From contig DAAP01000037.1 of NCBI GenBank assembly GCA_001701165.1, positions 1-8,835 of the forward strand: DNA of 8,835 bases, in the 5' to 3' direction. Made by a program: the position numbers and the translations under genes. A model generated the notes under the pieces. The model saw only the letters and a program-made list of their open reading frames with translations, had not been told where the DNA came from and did not search any database. This document shows, piece by piece, positions 5,569 to 8,835 of the stretch. The stretch's first letter is position 1. Each line of letters opens with the position of its first letter. Source of the DNA: Bacteroidales bacterium H4 (lineage in GTDB: Bacteria; Bacteroidota; Bacteroidia; Bacteroidales; Muribaculaceae).

Positions 5569-7944
5569 ATGAATAGCACAAAATACATAGCGATTATAGC
5601 GGCCCTTGCCATAGCAATTCAAGCACCGGCTCAGACTGCCGCTCCGGTGTCTATGGCCAATTATGGAGATGGTACATCGGTGACAGCCAAGGAAATAGCT
5701 CCCGGTATTATCAAGGTGACTCATACACCTTTGGCCAAGCACGACGCCGAGCGTCCCGTAATCACTACAGCTCCCGTTGTCGAAAGCGTAGTAGGGGATA
5801 TAGGTCCATTCGCCGAAGCTAAAATTTCGAACAATACGTTGACAATTAGCGCTAAATACAAAGGTTCGGCAATCGTGGACAAAGGCGTCAAAACCTTGCC
5901 CGTAGAATCTGACGGCGTTCGGCGTTATGCGCTGACAATATCCACAGCCGAAGGCGCATCGCTATATGGAGGCGGCGAACGTGGTTACAGCCTCAATTTG
6001 GCCAATGACACCTTGGTGATGTACAATAAGCAAAACTATGGTTACATTGGCAGCGAAAGCCGCCTGAAACAGATGAATATCTCGATGCCGCTGCTGGTTT
6101 CTTCGCACGGATATGCCTTGTTGTTTGATGATTACGGCACCGCAACAATGACTACGGGCAAGGAGATAACCTACACCTTTGAAGATACACGTCCTATCTC
6201 GTACTACTATGTGGTAGGTAGGGATGCCTCACTTGCATCGGTGACCACGGCGTTGACAGCGCTGACCGGACGTCAGGAATTGCCGCCGCTGTGGACTCTC
6301 GGATACATCAGCAGCCGATACGGCTACCATACAGATGACGAATTGAGCGGTGTGGTCGATTCGCTGCAAACGCAGGGTTATCCGTTGGACGGCGTGGTGC
6401 TCGACCTATATTGGTACGGGCGCGAGCAGGACATGGGACGCTTGGAGTGGGACAAGCAGCAGTGGCCCGATCCGGATGACATGCTCGAGTACCTCAAAAA
6501 GAAACATATCAACGTGGTCACCATCGCTCAGCCCTACGTGCTGCGCAACGGTCGCGGTGTCAACAATTATAACGCTTTGGCGCCCAAGCATATGTTTGTG
6601 ATGAATAAGGACAGTGTAGATCGTCCGCTCAATGTCACCATCTGGGTGGGGCAGGGAGGAATGTTCGATGTCTCGAATCCGCAGACGCGCCAATGGCTTA
6701 TCAACCGCTACGGAGCATTGTCTGATCGTGGTGTGAGTGCTTGGTGGGGTGATTTGGGCGAGCCTGAGGTGCATCCCGAAAACGGGCTGCACGCCAACGG
6801 TCTGCTTACGCGACAATACCATAATCTCTATGGTAACGACTGGAGTAGTATAGTGTACGAAATGCACAAGGCCAAGTACCCCGACCGCCGTATGATGACC
6901 ATGATGCGCGGCGGCACCACAGGATTGCAACGTTACAATGTATTCCCATGGTCCACTGATGTGTCGCGTACTTGGGGCGGACTCGAGCCACAGATACGGA
7001 TAATGCTCAATTCGGGTCTTTCGGGCCTGGGGTATATGGGGCATGACGTCGGTGGATTTTCCATTATCGATCAAGAGCACCCCACTGACGACGAGCTGTA
7101 TGTGCGCTGGATGCAGTTGGGCGTATTCTCGCCGATGTTGCGTACTCATGCACAGTACAAGGCAGAGCCTTACAACTATACCAAATACAGAACGCTGCTG
7201 CTCTCTCTTGTCAAAGAACGCTACCGCTGGCTGCCTTACAACTATACCTTGGCGTGGGAAAATGCCTCCAAGGGTTGGCCGCTGGTGCGCCCTCTCGATT
7301 TCCATGACGCCACAGCCACGGGACGTTATGACGGTATCTCCGACCAATTCCTTTGGGGACGAGACATCATGGTGGCTCCGGTGATGACGCAAGGCTCGGT
7401 ACAACGCCCGGTGATTTTCCCGGAAGGCAGCGACTGGGTGGATGTCAATGCGCCGCTGACAGTGTATAAAGGCGGTACGGTGGCCAATTACGATGCTGCC
7501 ATAGACCGCACGCCGGTGTTTGCACGAGCCGGGTCGTTTATTGTCACCGCCGACTATCCGATGAAATCCACGGCCCAGTATCGCAACACCCGCTACCATA
7601 TAGACTATTATCCTCTGGCCGGGAAGCAGACATTTTCGACGCTCTTCGAGGACGATATGACCACGCCTACCACGATAAGCCATAATCAAGGGCGCGTCAT
7701 AAGCATGAGCGGCAACGATACGGGTAAGCAGATAGACGTGGCGCTCAGTGCCCAAGGTGACTATGTAGGAGCCAAGGACCACAAGACCATTACCTTGGTG
7801 TTCAATGGTCTGAGCAAGCAGCCGCGATATGTCGAAGCCGATGGACGCAGCATCAGTGTATCGTACGACAAAAAACGTGGCACGGCTACTGTGTCATTTG
7901 CGTGGAACGTTGAGCGCCCTATGTACATCGTTCTCAGAAAATGA
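5569..7944 (+). CDS. secreted glycoside hydrolase family 31 enzyme (alpha-glucosidase-like)
   Basis: A 791-aa retaining alpha-glycosidase of family GH31. The signal peptide occupies residues 1-21, with likely cleavage at A-P-A|Q22, fitting the Gln-at-+1 habit of Bacteroidetes signal peptidase I substrates. It has no lipobox, so it should be periplasmic. An N-terminal beta-sandwich (about 30-225) precedes the (beta/alpha)8 barrel, which opens at LPPLWTLGYISSRYGY (W242) and carries VVLDLYWYG (D279). The nucleophile is read as D395 in WWGDLGEPE and the acid/base as D493 in GHDVGGF. R447, WSTD (461-464) and R-T-H (525-527) are further active-site positions. DRTPVFARAGSFIV and a C-terminal beta domain (about 655-791) finish the usual layout. 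The exact substrate (alpha-glucan, xyloside or other) cannot be set from sequence. No SusCD pair is adjacent, so this is not visibly part of a polysaccharide-utilization locus. It starts 45 nt after the repaired end of the upstream gene. Confidence 0.93.
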   Translation: MNSTKYIAIIAALAIAIQAPAQTAAPVSMANYGDGTSVTAKEIAPGIIKVTHTPLAKHDAERPVITTAPVVESVVGDIGPFAEAKISNNTLTISAKYKGSAIVDKGVKTLPVESDGVRRYALTISTAEGASLYGGGERGYSLNLANDTLVMYNKQNYGYIGSESRLKQMNISMPLLVSSHGYALLFDDYGTATMTTGKEITYTFEDTRPISYYYVVGRDASLASVTTALTALTGRQELPPLWTLGYISSRYGYHTDDELSGVVDSLQTQGYPLDGVVLDLYWYGREQDMGRLEWDKQQWPDPDDMLEYLKKKHINVVTIAQPYVLRNGRGVNNYNALAPKHMFVMNKDSVDRPLNVTIWVGQGGMFDVSNPQTRQWLINRYGALSDRGVSAWWGDLGEPEVHPENGLHANGLLTRQYHNLYGNDWSSIVYEMHKAKYPDRRMMTMMRGGTTGLQRYNVFPWSTDVSRTWGGLEPQIRIMLNSGLSGLGYMGHDVGGFSIIDQEHPTDDELYVRWMQLGVFSPMLRTHAQYKAEPYNYTKYRTLLLSLVKERYRWLPYNYTLAWENASKGWPLVRPLDFHDATATGRYDGISDQFLWGRDIMVAPVMTQGSVQRPVIFPEGSDWVDVNAPLTVYKGGTVANYDAAIDRTPVFARAGSFIVTADYPMKSTAQYRNTRYHIDYYPLAGKQTFSTLFEDDMTTPTTISHNQGRVISMSGNDTGKQIDVALSAQGDYVGAKDHKTITLVFNGLSKQPRYVEADGRSISVSYDKKRGTATVSFAWNVERPMYIVLRK

Positions 7945-8001
7945 GCCGCAGTATATCGTGACACATCTAAAAACCAACGAGAAATAAACTAGGGATACGA
8001 T

Positions 8002-8607
8002 ATGTTTTCAGGAATAGTAGAAGAAGCCGGCACCATAGTGGCCGCACGCCGCGATGACGGCAATCTGCAGCTGACAGTCCGCTGCTCGTTTGTCAATGAA
8101 TTGTCCATAGACCAATCTGTTGCACATAACGGGGTCTGTCTCACTGTGGTAGACATCGATGGCGATACGTATACGGTGACTGCCATACAGGAAACGCTTG
8201 AACGCAGCAATCTCGGGCGCTTGACCGTGGGCGACTTGGTTAATCTCGAGCGGTCAATGCGCTTGTCCGATCGTCTGGACGGACATATAGTTCAAGGACA
8301 CGTAGATACGACAGCCGTATGCACAGACATACAGAGTGTGGACGGCAGCCGATACTACACGTTTGAGTATACCGTGTCGGACGATATGGCGGCGCAGGGA
8401 TATGTAACGGTCGAAAAGGGGTCGGTGACGGTCAACGGCGTCAGTCTTACGGTCTGCGACAGCCGTCCGCGCAGCTTCCGCGTGGCCATCATCCCCTACA
8501 CATACGAGCATACCAACTTCTGCCGCCTCGGCGTCGGCTCGCAGGTCAATATCGAATTCGACATAATCGGCAAATACATCGCCCGTCTTGCGTCCTTCGG
8601 CAAGTAA
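8002..8607 (+). CDS. ribE: riboflavin synthase, alpha subunit
   Basis: A 201-aa enzyme that dismutates two 6,7-dimethyl-8-ribityllumazines to riboflavin and a pyrimidinedione, the last step of vitamin B2 synthesis. It shows the expected internal duplication of two lumazine-binding barrels. The first half starts MFSGIVEE (F2) and has NGVCLTV (43-49, C46) and the linker ERSMRLSDRLDGHIVQGHVD (83-102). The second half repeats the pattern with VEKGSVTVNGVSLTV (137-151, S148) and ends with FDIIGKYIARL (D187). All these are canonical positions and the length is normal. It lies 57 nt after the GH31 gene on the same strand without a visible promoter, so read-through is possible. No other rib gene is adjacent and I see no FMN riboswitch. 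The gene is named ribE in E. coli usage (ribC in some schemes). A strong terminator follows. Confidence 0.96.
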   Translation: MFSGIVEEAGTIVAARRDDGNLQLTVRCSFVNELSIDQSVAHNGVCLTVVDIDGDTYTVTAIQETLERSNLGRLTVGDLVNLERSMRLSDRLDGHIVQGHVDTTAVCTDIQSVDGSRYYTFEYTVSDDMAAQGYVTVEKGSVTVNGVSLTVCDSRPRSFRVAIIPYTYEHTNFCRLGVGSQVNIEFDIIGKYIARLASFGK

Positions 8608-8634
8608 ATGTAAAGAGAAGCATACAAGCATCTG

Positions 8635-8667
8635 AAAGCCTGCGCCTATTTTGACGCAGGCTTTTTT
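8635..8667 (+). terminator. intrinsic terminator after riboflavin synthase
   Basis: AAAGCCTGCG (8635-8644) pairs perfectly with CGCAGGCTTT (8655-8664) around a 10-nt loop, and six T follow the stem's GC part (8662-8667). It sits 28 nt after the ribE stop. Confidence 0.93.
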
Positions 8668-8669
8668 GC

Positions 8670-8765
8670 GTTATCAGACTCTGTCATGGCTATGTTCTCC
8701 GAATAACCGCTTTTTTGTATGGTTCGTACCAATATTGTCCTAAATAAAATCGAAAAAAAGAAAAA
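8670..8765. other. AT-rich gap without a gene
   Basis: No ORF or promoter match is seen between the ribE terminator and the right-hand palindrome. A small inverted repeat TGGT/ACCA with a 4-nt loop occurs in the TATGGTTCGTACCAATA segment near 8718-8734, and the stretch ends in an A-rich run. Confidence 0.4.
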
Positions 8766-8831
8766 AGGAAGTAGTCACTAAGGCAGAAAATAACTACCTT
8801 AGTAGTGAGTGACCAAACTCGACTACTTCCT
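8766..8831 (-). terminator. two-tier palindrome, probable terminator of a minus-strand gene off the right edge
   Basis: The outer arms AGGAAGTAGTC (8766-8776) and GACTACTTCCT (8821-8831) are perfectly complementary. Directly inside, ACTAAGG (8777-8783) pairs with CCTTAGT (8797-8803), leaving a 17-nt one-sided bulge (8804-8820). On the minus strand the outer stem is followed by TTTTTTCTTTTTTTC, as in an intrinsic terminator. It would serve a minus-strand gene ending beyond 8835 and convergent with ribE. A terminal structure of an insertion element is the main alternative. Confidence 0.55.
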
Positions 8832-8835
8832 ATGG

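Noticed and set aside
6406..7782. 458-aa minus-strand ORF opposite the GH31 gene
   Set aside because: Antisense shadow of the GH31 coding sequence, whose catalytic motifs fix the true strand.
7945..8001. FMN riboswitch ahead of riboflavin synthase
   Set aside because: The gap is only 57 nt, too short for an RFN element, and its conserved core is not seen.

Overview
The window reads as chromosome of a Bacteroidales bacterium, plausibly of the Muribaculaceae type (genus not determinable from sequence alone). Evidence: promoter boxes of the Bacteroidetes TAnnTTTG type, A-rich rather than Shine-Dalgarno leaders, a secreted enzyme whose signal peptide ends A|Q, and Bacteroidales-like versions of the protein families. 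Gene space is moderately GC-rich; both window edges are AT-richer and structured.

Layout. (1) 1-449 has no credible gene but holds an orphan TAnnTTTG promoter, two TCGTTACCA repeats spaced one helical turn apart, a perfect 22-bp inverted repeat and two weaker hairpins. It may be the edge of an integrated element or a structured RNA locus. It ends in a sigma-E-like promoter. (2) 450-1545 (+) is a two-gene unit: an ECF sigma factor and a four-helix membrane protein starting 4 nt later, a candidate regulator of that sigma. (3) 3253-1590 (-) is a run surE, cytoplasmic FKBP-type prolyl isomerase, yjbQ-family protein, all ordinary housekeeping or repair functions. (4) 3254-3601 is a divergent, A-tract-rich promoter region. 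(5) 3602-5523 (+) is a large uncharacterized single-pass membrane protein whose frame breaks near its C-terminus: the 597-aa product stops at a TGA, but clear coding sequence continues in the -1 frame for 43 more codons. (6) 5569-7944 (+) is a secreted GH31 glycosidase. (7) 8002-8607 (+) is riboflavin synthase with a strong intrinsic terminator. (8) 8670-8835 has no gene but ends in a two-tier palindrome that looks like the terminator of a minus-strand gene lying beyond the right edge.

Functionally this is mainly an ordinary chromosomal segment. The least explained parts are the ECF sigma/membrane-protein pair with its own apparent sigma-E-like promoter and almost no leader, the uncharacterized 597/640-aa membrane protein, and the hairpin cluster at the left edge. 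No defence system, CRISPR array, transposase, rRNA or intact tRNA is visible.
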